A stretch of 13,429 bases of DNA, from assembly GCA_017414145.1 (NCBI GenBank), contig JAFPQL010000075.1, forward strand, positions 1 through 13,429, written 5' to 3'. Below are positions 1 to 6,808 of this stretch, in pieces; the stretch's first letter is position 1; each line of letters opens with the position of its first letter. The notes under the pieces were generated by a model. It was not told the DNA's origin and did not search any database. It saw nothing but the letters and a program-made list of their open reading frames with translations. The stretch comes from Oscillospiraceae bacterium (GTDB lineage Bacteria > Bacillota_A > Clostridia > Oscillospirales > Ruminococcaceae). Position numbers and translations under genes: made by a program.

Positions 1-855
1 CTGCCGAATGATTTCCGGTTCAAGGGACTGCCGGAGAATCTGCGCATGGAAGATCAGTGGGTTGTCTCCAAGTTCAATCAGCTTGCAAAGGACGTCAACG
101 AGAACCTCGATCATTTCGAGCTGGGCGTCGCATCCGCAAAGCTTTACGATTTCATCTGGGATGTGTACTGCGACTGGTACATCGAGCTGACCAAGCCGAG
201 AATGCGTGCAGGCGGTCAGACGAGAGCCGACGCCGAGCAGGTGCTGGTCTTTGTGCTGCGCGGAATGCTGAAGCTGCTGCATCCGTTCATGCCGTTTATC
301 ACCGAGGAGATCTGGCAGGTGCTGACCGACGGCGAGAGCATGATTATCCTCGAAGACTTCCCCGTCTGGCAGGAGGCGCTCGACTTCACGCAGACCGCAA
401 ACGACTTCGACAAGGTCATCGCGGCAATCAAGGCCGTCCGCATGAGCCGCATGGAGCTGAATGTGCCGAATTCGGTGCGCGCAAAGCTGTACTTTGAGAC
501 ACTGGAGGTCGATCTGTTCTCCGCGGCGTCGATCTTCTTCGAGAACATGGTCGGCGCGACGGAACTGGAGTTCGGTCAGAACTATCAGTTCAAGAATGCG
601 CTGACGGCGGTCACGGACTGCGCCCGCATCTTCATCCCGATGGAGCAGCTTGTCGATAAGGACAAGGAGCTTGCCCGTCTCGCAAAGGAAGAGGAGAAGG
701 CGCGCAAGGAAATCGAAATCATTGGCAAAAAGCTCAGCAATGAGGGCTTTGTCGCAAAGGCGCCCGCGCAGCTCATCCAGAATGAGCGCGAGAAGCTCGC
801 AAAGGCAAAGGAAAAGCTCGCAAAGGTGCTGGAATCCATTGCTGCTTGGCAGTAA
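1..855 (+). CDS. valS: Valine--tRNA ligase, C-terminal part (5' end outside window)
   Basis: The reading frame is open from base 1 and encodes the last 284 residues of valyl-tRNA synthetase, the cytoplasmic enzyme that charges tRNA-Val. The fragment begins just before the anticodon-binding helical domain (residues about 15-130 of the fragment), which shows the class-I Val/Ile/Leu signature YDFIWDVYCDWYIE and later FMPFITEEIWQ. The end (from about residue 214) is a charged, heptad-like coiled coil (LVDKDKELARLA, then KKLSNEGFVAKAP), the C-terminal tRNA-contacting arm typical of ValRS. The KMSKS loop and catalytic domain lie upstream of the window. The stop TAA (853-855) is followed 14 bases later by a strong terminator, so this is the last gene of its transcript. 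The identification is confident; the true start cannot be seen. Confidence 0.97.
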   Translation: MPNDFRFKGLPENLRMEDQWVVSKFNQLAKDVNENLDHFELGVASAKLYDFIWDVYCDWYIELTKPRMRAGGQTRADAEQVLVFVLRGMLKLLHPFMPFITEEIWQVLTDGESMIILEDFPVWQEALDFTQTANDFDKVIAAIKAVRMSRMELNVPNSVRAKLYFETLEVDLFSAASIFFENMVGATELEFGQNYQFKNALTAVTDCARIFIPMEQLVDKDKELARLAKEEEKARKEIEIIGKKLSNEGFVAKAPAQLIQNEREKLAKAKEKLAKVLESIAAWQ

Positions 856-868
856 AACCGTTCTGAAC

Positions 869-905
869 ATCCCGCATTTCCCGAAAGGGGAGTGCGGGAT
901 CTTTT
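869..905 (+). terminator. Rho-independent terminator of valS
   Basis: Arms 869-882 and 887-900 pair over 14 positions (two G-T wobbles) around a GAAA tetraloop, followed by CTTTT. It starts 14 bases after the valS stop codon. The stability and position make this a clear intrinsic terminator. Confidence 0.93.
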
Positions 906-952
906 CGTCCGGAACGCGCTGCGCCGCAAACAGACGATCCGACGCAAACCGC

Positions 953-981
953 TTGACGAAGCAGGCGGTTCATGGTATAAT
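953..981 (+). promoter_or_regulatory. Sigma-A promoter for the YitT-family gene
   Basis: The -35 is TTGACG (953-958) and the -10 is TATAAT (976-981), with a 17-base spacer. The bases TGG directly before the -10 make an extended -10 (TGnTATAAT). It sits between the valS terminator and the start codon at 1028, giving a leader of about 40 bases. Confidence 0.88.
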
Positions 982-1027
982 GGACGCATCATTTGAGGAC
1001 TGCCGGAAGGGCAGGGGGAGGCGCTGT

Positions 1028-1888
1028 ATGAAAAAGAAGATTCTGCGCGTGTTTCTGACGCTGTTTGCCGTGTGTCTGGCGTCCGTTCTCTCCGCGCTCA
1101 ACAACAAATCCTTTGTCAGTGCGGGCGGGCTGTATCCCGGCGGCGTGACGGGTCTGACCTTTCTGTTTCAGCGGCTGTGCGAGCGGTTTTTCAGCTTTTC
1201 GCCGCCGTTCACCGCGGTCAATCTCGCGCTGAATCTCGTGCCGGTCTACATCGGATTTCGCTATATCGGCCGGATATTCACGCTGTATTCCTGTCTGATG
1301 ATTGCGCTGACCGCCGTTCTGACCGACCTGATGCCCGCCTTTGTCATCACGCAGGATCTGCTGCTCATCAGCGTGTTCGGCGGCCTGCTGAGCGGCTTTG
1401 CAATCAGCATCTGCCTGAACGCGGGGGCGACCTCCGGCGGCACGGACTTCATCTCAATCTATCTGTCGATGAAAAGCGGCATGGATTCCTTCTCGCTGAT
1501 TCTGGCGTTCAATGCGGTGATTCTCTGCATTGCGGGGCTGTTCTTCGGCTGGGATCACGCGCTGTACTCCATCATCTTCCAGTACGCGGCGACGGCGGTG
1601 CTGCATCTTCGTTACCGCAGATTTCAGCAGAGCACGCTGTTCATCGTGACGACAAAGCCGCGGGAGGTCAGCGCCTGCATCTACGACACGACCGGTCACG
1701 GCGCGACGGTGCTGGAGGGCGAGGGCAGCTATGAGCACTGTGAGCGCAATGTCGTGTATTCGGTCGTCTCCGCGGCGCAGTCGGCGGCGGTGATGCGCGC
1801 CGTGCGGAAAACGGACCCGGACGCCTTCTTCAACGAGGTCAAAACGCAGCGCCTTGCCGGGCATTTTTCGATTCCGCCGGAGGATTGA
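1028..1888 (+). CDS. YitT family membrane protein (DUF161 plus C-terminal DUF2179)
   Basis: This encodes a 286-residue integral membrane protein of the YitT family, whose biochemical role is not established. Several hydrophobic segments fill residues about 8-195. The family hallmark GATSGGTD is at 133-140, following another glycine-rich motif, GGLYPGGVTG (33-42). Residues about 200-278 form the soluble DUF2179 domain (STLFIVTTKP..., ATVLEGEGSY). The length matches the usual 280-290 residues. The ATG at 1028 was chosen because a GGGGGAGG-type ribosome-binding site (about 1015-1022) lies just upstream and the family start (MKKK then a hydrophobic helix) is reproduced; the frame is open further upstream, but that part overlaps valS and the terminator. 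The gene has its own promoter and appears monocistronic or weakly linked to the next gene, which also has a promoter. Family assignment is firm; function is unknown. Confidence 0.93.
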   Translation: MKKKILRVFLTLFAVCLASVLSALNNKSFVSAGGLYPGGVTGLTFLFQRLCERFFSFSPPFTAVNLALNLVPVYIGFRYIGRIFTLYSCLMIALTAVLTDLMPAFVITQDLLLISVFGGLLSGFAISICLNAGATSGGTDFISIYLSMKSGMDSFSLILAFNAVILCIAGLFFGWDHALYSIIFQYAATAVLHLRYRRFQQSTLFIVTTKPREVSACIYDTTGHGATVLEGEGSYEHCERNVVYSVVSAAQSAAVMRAVRKTDPDAFFNEVKTQRLAGHFSIPPED

Positions 1889-1928
1889 CCGCGGCAGACG
1901 GATTTGCTGCAAAAATTCCAAATACTAC

Positions 1929-1957
1929 TTGCAATTTTCAACCGATTCTGGTATAAT
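1929..1957 (+). promoter_or_regulatory. Sigma-A promoter upstream of the 2014 membrane protein gene
   Basis: The -35 is TTGCAA (1929-1934) and the -10 is TATAAT (1952-1957), with a 17-base spacer and an extended -10 TGG immediately before the hexamer. It lies 57 bases before the ATG at 2014 and is the only clear promoter before 5688, so it may also serve trmO, the regulator and mreCD. Confidence 0.85.
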
Positions 1958-2013
1958 AAAAATGATATGCGGACGGGTTCCGCGGATTCTGGAAAGCGAA
2001 GGAGATTACTGCA

Positions 2014-3057
2014 ATGGATGAGCATCAGACACTTGCCGATCAGCTTCTCGGCGATATGACTTATGACGACCCCAGGAAGCATAACCCCGCACCCGCAGGC
2101 CCCGATCCGCGTCTTGCAGGCGCATCGGTTCCGGTGCTGGACGATATGGGCGCCGGCAGTGCGCCGCAGCCCGTGCAGCCGCGGTTCCAGTCGCTTTCGG
2201 CGGAGCAGATCGCAACTTTGCAGCAGCAGCGTGCCGAGAAGGGGCTGCCTGCTTATACAGCGGAGGAAATTGCGGAGCTGAATGCCGACTTCATTGAACG
2301 GCAGAGAATCCAGATGCAGCAGGCTGCCATGCAGCAGCAGGCGGACGCGCAGGCCGCCGCAGACGCGCTGCTCGGTGCGGAGCAGACCTATTCCGCGCCG
2401 GAGAAGCCGCAGCAGAAGGAGGCGCTTCCGCAGGTCGATGCGAGCGCGCTGCTGGAGGAGCCCGCACCGGAGCCGGAGCACAAGGTCGTCTTCAATCAGG
2501 AGGATCTGGAGGCGGCAAAGCGCAAGGCGGTCAAGTCCGCGAACGCGTCCCTGACCTCTGCGCCGAAGACCGAGGAGGATCAGGCACGCGCCAGACGCGA
2601 GCTGCAGGAGCTGCGTCAGCAGCAGCAGGCGGATCTTGCGCAGGCAGGCTTCAAGACCTCGGTGATTCTGACCGTGATCGGCCTGGTCGCATCCTTCTGC
2701 ATGATCTGGTTCGCCTTCAGACCGTTTGACGACGGATTCGAGAGCAACGGATTTTTCGATCTGTGTACGAACTTCTATAAGGCGGGCGGCGTGCTGCTCG
2801 TGCTGCTCTCCGTGACGATTGTCACGCGGGTAAAGCAGGTCAAGGGACTGACCTCGTTCCTGTTCGGACTGTCGTCTGTCCTGCTGCTGGTGCCGGGCGT
2901 CGTGCTGCTCTGCCAGAAAACGCACGCAGGCGCCTTCCCGCTGACGCTGATTCTGTATCTCCTTGCGATTGCCGGCTGCTTCGCCGTGACCTTTGTCATC
3001 TCGACGAGCGACAAGCTGAACGCCTATTACCAGCGCAAGGAAATGATGTACGACTGA
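2014..3057 (+). CDS. Uncharacterised membrane protein with Gln/Ala-rich cytoplasmic N-terminus and four C-terminal helices
   Basis: I do not recognise this 347-residue protein. Residues 1-210 are hydrophilic, without a signal peptide, and rich in Gln, Ala, Glu and Pro. Two similar helical motifs, LSAEQIATL (61-69) and YTAEEIAEL (81-89), are spaced by 20 residues, followed by a Gln-rich stretch (98-113) and a conserved-looking segment KVVFNQEDLEAAKRKAV (157-173), then a charged helix (187-210). Four hydrophobic segments follow at about 213-235, 255-272, 281-300 and 308-330, with a short charged tail. The start is supported by AAGGAG (1999-2004), nine bases before the ATG, and by its own promoter. 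The next gene is 64 bases downstream with no terminator between. The architecture suggests a membrane-anchored protein with a long flexible cytoplasmic arm; no function can be given. Confidence 0.85.
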   Translation: MDEHQTLADQLLGDMTYDDPRKHNPAPAGPDPRLAGASVPVLDDMGAGSAPQPVQPRFQSLSAEQIATLQQQRAEKGLPAYTAEEIAELNADFIERQRIQMQQAAMQQQADAQAAADALLGAEQTYSAPEKPQQKEALPQVDASALLEEPAPEPEHKVVFNQEDLEAAKRKAVKSANASLTSAPKTEEDQARARRELQELRQQQQADLAQAGFKTSVILTVIGLVASFCMIWFAFRPFDDGFESNGFFDLCTNFYKAGGVLLVLLSVTIVTRVKQVKGLTSFLFGLSSVLLLVPGVVLLCQKTHAGAFPLTLILYLLAIAGCFAVTFVISTSDKLNAYYQRKEMMYD

Positions 3058-3121
3058 GACACATGGCGCCGGTTCTCGCCGCAGAGGATCGGCGCTGTCC
3101 GCCAGATACGGGGGAGGCCGC

Positions 3122-3805
3122 ATGGAACTGGATCCGATTGCCTATATCCGCACCGATTTCGACGGAAAATTCGGGCTGCCGCGGCAGAGCGGCGTGGTTC
3201 CGGAGCTGACCGGCGAGGTCGTTTTCACACGGGCATACAGCCGTGCCGAAGCGGTGCGCGGCCTGTCGCAGTTTTCGCATATCTGGCTGCTGTGGGGCTT
3301 TTCGGAGGTCAGGCGGCCGCAGGGCGGCTGGTCGGCAACGGTCCGTCCGCCGCGCCTCGGCGGGAATACGCGGCTCGGCGTCTTTGCGACGCGGTCGCCC
3401 TTCCGTCCGAATCCGATCGGACTGTCCTGTGTCCGGCTGGAGGCGGTGCATACGGCGCCGCAGCCCGTGACGCTGACGGTTTCCGGCATCGACCTGATGA
3501 ACGGCACCCCGATTTACGACATCAAGCCCTATCTGCCCTATGCGGATGCACATCCCGACGCGGCAGAGGGTTATACGGCGCAGACCAGACAGCACCGTCT
3601 GCGCGTGGACTTCCCGCCTCAGATTCTGGCAAAGCTGCCGGCGCATCACAGAGCTGCCGCCTGCGCGCTGCTGTCTGAGGATCCGCGGCCGGGGTATCTC
3701 GATGATCCCGAACGCGTCTACGGCGTGCTGTATGCCGGATTTGACATCCGGTTCCGCGTCATGGGCGATGTCCTGACCGTGATTGCGGCGGAAGAAGCAA
3801 AATGA
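3122..3805 (+). CDS. trmO: tRNA (N6-threonylcarbamoyladenosine37-N6)-methyltransferase TrmO (TsaA/YaeB family)
   Basis: This 227-residue protein belongs to the TrmO/TsaA/YaeB family, which in E. coli uses S-adenosylmethionine to methylate t6A37 of tRNA-Thr. Family blocks are in order: a start with PIAYIRTDF (5-13), FSHIWLLWGF (51-60), RPPRLGGNTRLGVFATRSPF (75-94) continuing into RPNPIGLS (95-102), and DLMNGTPIYDIKPYLPYAD (124-142). The C-terminal subdomain (about 165-227) ends with the usual RPGYLDDPERVYG block. Nothing is missing compared with the family. The ATG at 3122 follows a strong GGGGGAGG (3110-3117). The gene follows the unknown membrane protein by 64 bases, and the DtxR-family gene starts 17 bases after its stop, so co-transcription is likely. 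Family membership is certain; substrate is taken from the characterised homologue. Confidence 0.94.
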   Translation: MELDPIAYIRTDFDGKFGLPRQSGVVPELTGEVVFTRAYSRAEAVRGLSQFSHIWLLWGFSEVRRPQGGWSATVRPPRLGGNTRLGVFATRSPFRPNPIGLSCVRLEAVHTAPQPVTLTVSGIDLMNGTPIYDIKPYLPYADAHPDAAEGYTAQTRQHRLRVDFPPQILAKLPAHHRAAACALLSEDPRPGYLDDPERVYGVLYAGFDIRFRVMGDVLTVIAAEEAK

Positions 3806-3822
3806 GAAAGGAGCCCATATCT

Positions 3823-4212
3823 ATGGCGAAGCTGTATAAGTCCGGAGAAGATTATCTGGAGATGATCCTGATGCTGCATCTGAAGCAGAGCTATGTCCGT
3901 GCGGTCGATGTTGCACACGAGCTGGAGGTCTCCAAGCCCAGTGTCAGCCGTGCGATGGGCATTCTGCGCGACGGCGGGTTCATCCGCATTGCGGAGGACG
4001 GCAACATTCTGCTGACGCAAACCGGCAGCGAGGTCGCAGAGCGGATCTATGAGCGGCACCGGATCCTGACGCAGTGGCTGACGGATATCGGCGTCCCGGA
4101 GGACATCGCGGCGGCGGATGCCTGCAAGCTGGAGCATGATATCAGCGCGGAGTCCTTCGCCTGCCTCAAGGAGCATCTGCGGAACGCCCACCCGAATGTA
4201 CACACAGACTGA
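3823..4212 (+). CDS. DtxR/MntR-family metal-dependent transcriptional regulator
   Basis: This 129-residue protein has the two-domain core of DtxR/MntR repressors and no C-terminal SH3-like domain, like MntR. Residues 8-60 form the winged helix-turn-helix (AVDVAHELEVSKPSVSRAMGIL at 27-48, given here as the recognition region). Residues 61-115 form the dimerisation/metal domain. Candidate metal ligands are D10 and E13 (GEDYLE), H79 (ERHRIL), C101, E104 and H105 (ACKLEH). D10 and E13 resemble MntR, whereas C101 matches the Cys of DtxR/IdeR rather than the Glu of MntR. The ATG at 3823 is preferred over an in-frame ATG at 3802 because AAAGGAG (3807-3813) is spaced nine bases from 3823, while 3802 overlaps the trmO stop. 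No metal transporter is adjacent, so the regulon is unknown. Confidence 0.9.
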   Translation: MAKLYKSGEDYLEMILMLHLKQSYVRAVDVAHELEVSKPSVSRAMGILRDGGFIRIAEDGNILLTQTGSEVAERIYERHRILTQWLTDIGVPEDIAAADACKLEHDISAESFACLKEHLRNAHPNVHTD

Positions 4213-4257
4213 TGCCGGTGCCATGCCGGTGCGATTTCTACGAAAGGGGCGGCGCAG

Positions 4258-5118
4258 ATGAATCTTCGCGCATTTTTCCGCAGCACGAAATTCCGTGTGC
4301 TGCTCTGTGTTCTGGCGCTTCTGACCGGCGTGCTGCTGTATTCGGTCAAGCAGGGCGGTCAGACGGATGTCTTTTCGCGTGCGCTGCAAACGGCGGTGCA
4401 GCCGGTGCGGCGGTTTTCCTCGTCGATTTCCGACAGCGTGAACCGCAGGCTCGACACTTATTTCAAGTCCAAGGCATACCGCGACGAAAATGCGCGGCTG
4501 CGGGACCGTGTGGCCGAGCTGAACGGTCAGCTCATCGGCTATGACGATGCGGTGCAGGAGCTCAACGCCCTGCGCGATCAGTTGAAAATCAAGGAACGCA
4601 CACCGGATTTTGTACTGAGTGAGCCCTGCCGTGTGCGGATGCCCGTCACGAATGACATGACCGGCAGCTTTCAGATCGACCGCGGCGAGGAGGACGGCAT
4701 TCTGCTGAATGCACCTGTGATTGATTCGCACGGACTGGTCGGCGTCGTGACGGCCGTGTCTGCGGAAAGTGCGACGGTGACGACGATTCTGTCGCCGGAG
4801 CTGTCCGTCGGCGTGACGGTGCTGGAAACCGGTGAGGACGGCATCGTCGAGGGCAATCTGAAATATGCCGCCGACGGAAAAACAAAGCTGATTTATCTCG
4901 ATAAGGACAGCAAGGTCCGTGAGGGCAATCTGGTCATCACCGCCGGCACGACCGGGCTGTTTCCCTACGGCCTGCCGGTCGGCAATGTCGCGGAAACCGG
5001 CATCGAGGAGAGCGGCCTGACGGCATACGCGGCGGTCATCCCCGCAGTCGATCTGACCTCGCTCGAGGCGGTCAGTGTGCTGCTTGACTTTCAGGGAAGG
5101 GGCGTGGCGCGCCCGTGA
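4258..5118 (+). CDS. mreC: Rod shape-determining protein MreC
   Basis: MreC is an extracytoplasmic, membrane-anchored scaffold of the elongation machinery that synthesises lateral cell wall. The 286-residue product shows a basic N-terminus, one membrane anchor (about 12-29), a coiled coil (about 73-113, DENARLRDRVAELNGQL and following) and the beta-rich MreC domain (about 118-277). Family motifs include GLVGVVTAVS (159-168) and GLFPYGLPVGNV (233-244). AAAGGGG (4243-4249) precedes the ATG at 4258. The stop overlaps the mreD start by four bases. The usual mreB partner is not adjacent; it may be elsewhere in the genome. The 45-base gap to the upstream regulator holds a short repeated ATGCCGGTG but no terminator. 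Confidence 0.95.
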   Translation: MNLRAFFRSTKFRVLLCVLALLTGVLLYSVKQGGQTDVFSRALQTAVQPVRRFSSSISDSVNRRLDTYFKSKAYRDENARLRDRVAELNGQLIGYDDAVQELNALRDQLKIKERTPDFVLSEPCRVRMPVTNDMTGSFQIDRGEEDGILLNAPVIDSHGLVGVVTAVSAESATVTTILSPELSVGVTVLETGEDGIVEGNLKYAADGKTKLIYLDKDSKVREGNLVITAGTTGLFPYGLPVGNVAETGIEESGLTAYAAVIPAVDLTSLEAVSVLLDFQGRGVARP

Positions 5119-5681
5119 AAATGAAGCGCAAAAGCCGCACGACGACGGAAAAGCGCATCCGGCGGCGCAATCTGCTGCGCGGCTGCCTCAGTGTCCTGAT
5201 GCTGCTGCTGGCCGCGGTGCCGATGTTCGGCGGCGGCGTGCAGCCGCTCCCGGTGATTCCGGCGGTCATCTGCATCGCCATGTATGAGGAGTTTTATTTT
5301 TCCGTGTTCTGCGGCGTGCTGGGCGGTCTGCTGATCGACACGGCCTGCCTGAGCCCGCTCGGCGCGAACGCGATTTATCTGTCAGTGATCGCGGCGGCGG
5401 TCTGGCTGCTGTTCAAGGGGCTGCTGCGGCGCAGCTTTCTGCATTATCTCTGCGTGACGGCTGCGGCGGTTTTTCTCCGCTGCGGGCTGCTTTATTTCTT
5501 TACGCAGGTGCTGATGCGGAACGAAAGCCGCGGTGTCCTGTGGACAAATGTGCTGCTGCCGTCCTCGCTCCGGACGCTGCTTGCGGCGCTGCTGGTCTGG
5601 TGTCTGTTTCTGCCCGGCCGGAAGCTGCTGAAAGGGCGGATCCGCACGGGCGATGCCGCTGCGGTGCGGAGCGGAGGCTGA
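5115..5681 (+). CDS. mreD: Rod shape-determining protein MreD
   Basis: MreD is the polytopic membrane partner of MreC in the elongasome. The 188-residue product has a basic N-terminal 20 residues followed by about five hydrophobic helices and the family hallmark GVLGGLLIDTACLSPLGANA near residues 68-87 (a glycine-rich segment with a conserved Asp before a loop). The GTG at 5115 overlaps the mreC stop by four bases (GTGA) and is better spaced from AGGGAAGGGG (about 5093-5101) than the in-frame ATG at 5121, so translational coupling from GTG is likely; the two starts differ by only two residues. The tail beyond the last helix (KGRIRTGDAAAVRSGG) is short and polar. The next gene starts from a new promoter only seven bases after the stop. 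Confidence 0.9.
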   Translation: MKMKRKSRTTTEKRIRRRNLLRGCLSVLMLLLAAVPMFGGGVQPLPVIPAVICIAMYEEFYFSVFCGVLGGLLIDTACLSPLGANAIYLSVIAAAVWLLFKGLLRRSFLHYLCVTAAAVFLRCGLLYFFTQVLMRNESRGVLWTNVLLPSSLRTLLAALLVWCLFLPGRKLLKGRIRTGDAAAVRSGG

Positions 5682-5687
5682 CAGGGC

Positions 5688-5716
5688 TTTACTTTTTGCA
5701 TGATTTATGATATACT
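5688..5716 (+). promoter_or_regulatory. Sigma-A promoter of the dnaD-like/loader operon
   Basis: TTTACT (5688-5693) and TATACT (5711-5716) are 17 bases apart, with an extended -10 TGA directly upstream of the -10. It lies between the mreD stop and the ATG at 5757. A TTGCAT at 5696-5701 is too close to the -10 to be its -35. Confidence 0.78.
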
Positions 5717-5756
5717 GAAAAAATAAGCGGTGTCCGGATCGGGGAGGCAGTGTCAA

Positions 5757-6785
5757 ATGGAAATCTATCTGAATACCGGACATCTGTTCGCTGTGCCGGC
5801 GGAAGTCGCGGATCATTTTCTGAAGCTGGCAAGCGGCGATCAGCTCAAGGTGCTGCTCTATGTGCTGTGTCACAGCGATACGGCGCTGACAGCCGAGCAG
5901 ATTGCGGCACAGTGCGGCGTGCAGGCGTCCGCGGTCGAGGAGGCGCTCGCCTTCTGGCAGAGCGTGAACATCCTGCGGAATACGCCGGATGCAGCGCCCG
6001 CGGCAATCCTGACTGCGGCAGCACCGAAGCCGGCGGAATTGCCTGCCGCAAAGCCCGCGGAACCGGCAGCCGCGCCGGTAAAGGCCGCTGTGCAGACGAC
6101 CAGCGCCGCATGGGCAAAGCGCCCCTCGGAAATTGCGGAGCGGAAGCAGCAGAATCCGGCTGTCGCGGAAATGTTTGCGGCGGCGGAGCAGCTTGCGGGC
6201 AGACCGCTCAACCACACCGAGCTGCAAAGCCTGCTCTGGATGCACGAATATCTCGGACTGAAGCCGGATCTCGTGATGATGCTGGCGGCATACTGCATCG
6301 AGATCGGCTGCTTTCAGGTGCGTTACATGGAAAAAATTGCGCTGGAATGGGAAGAGCGCGGCATCCTGACGCATGAAGCCGCACAGCAGGACATTCAGCG
6401 CATGGAAACGGCGCGGAGCTTTACCGGTCAGATCATGCGCATCTTTGAGATGAACAGGCGCCCGACTCCGAAGCAGCAGGCGTTTATCGACGGCTGGATG
6501 CAGAAGCAGCTTCCGGTGGAGCTGATCCGGCTGGCATATGAAAAAACCAGAGATGCGGCGGACGACAGGCTGTCCTTCCCGTATCTCGACTCGATTTTGC
6601 AGCGCTGGGCCGCGGCGGGCATCTATACCGTTGCAGCCGCGGAACAGGATGCGGCTGCATTTCAGGCGGCAAAGCAGAAACGAAAGTCCGCCGGCGGGCA
6701 GGTGAGCAAGGCACAGCCTTCCCGCAGAACGGAGATTTCGTCGATTGATCCGGACGAGATCGAAAAGCTGATCGGCGCATACTGA
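5757..6785 (+). CDS. DnaD-domain protein (winged helix plus tandem DnaD/DnaB C-terminal domains)
   Basis: This 342-residue protein has the layout of Firmicute primosomal DnaD/DnaB proteins, which prepare DNA for helicase loading at origins or stalled forks. Residues 1-75 look like the DnaD N-terminal winged helix (SGDQLKVLLYVL, then LTAEQIAAQCGV). An Ala/Pro-rich linker spans about 79-117. Two successive DnaD C-terminal repeats follow, at about 133-207 (FAAAEQLAGRPLNHTELQSL... ending YMEKIALEWEERGILT) and 216-291 (GQIMRIFEMNRRPTPKQQAF... ending YLDSILQRWAAAGIYT). The tail DPDEIEKLIGAY resembles the short C-terminal motifs of this family. The ATG at 5757 lies nine bases after GGGGAGG (5741-5747); an in-frame GTG at 5730 lacks a site. 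The helicase-loader gene is 23 bases downstream, supporting a shared role in replication. Confidence 0.9.
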   Translation: MEIYLNTGHLFAVPAEVADHFLKLASGDQLKVLLYVLCHSDTALTAEQIAAQCGVQASAVEEALAFWQSVNILRNTPDAAPAAILTAAAPKPAELPAAKPAEPAAAPVKAAVQTTSAAWAKRPSEIAERKQQNPAVAEMFAAAEQLAGRPLNHTELQSLLWMHEYLGLKPDLVMMLAAYCIEIGCFQVRYMEKIALEWEERGILTHEAAQQDIQRMETARSFTGQIMRIFEMNRRPTPKQQAFIDGWMQKQLPVELIRLAYEKTRDAADDRLSFPYLDSILQRWAAAGIYTVAAAEQDAAAFQAAKQKRKSAGGQVSKAQPSRRTEISSIDPDEIEKLIGAY

Positions 6786-6808
6786 AACAGAAGGGGAGGC
6801 GGTTCAGA

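Noticed and set aside
791..826. Direct repeat of AAGCTCGCAAAGG in valS
   Set aside because: It encodes the repeated KLAK pattern of the C-terminal coiled coil and is explained by protein structure.
3065..3097. GCGCCG/CGGCGC inverted repeat between the membrane protein gene and trmO
   Set aside because: It has a long loop and no T-run, so it is not a convincing terminator.
1729..3123. Long minus-strand open frame of 464 codons opposite the membrane protein gene
   Set aside because: It is antisense to a well-supported gene and yields Arg/Leu/Gln-rich sequence typical of the opposite strand of GC-rich coding DNA; no ribosome-binding site.
3718..4731. Minus-strand open frame of 337 codons opposite the DtxR-family and mreC genes
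   Set aside because: It covers three firmly identified plus-strand genes and has no family motif; it is a codon-bias shadow.
5696..5716. TTGCAT with TATACT as a promoter
   Set aside because: The spacing is only nine bases; TTTACT at 5688 gives the correct 17-base spacing with the same -10.
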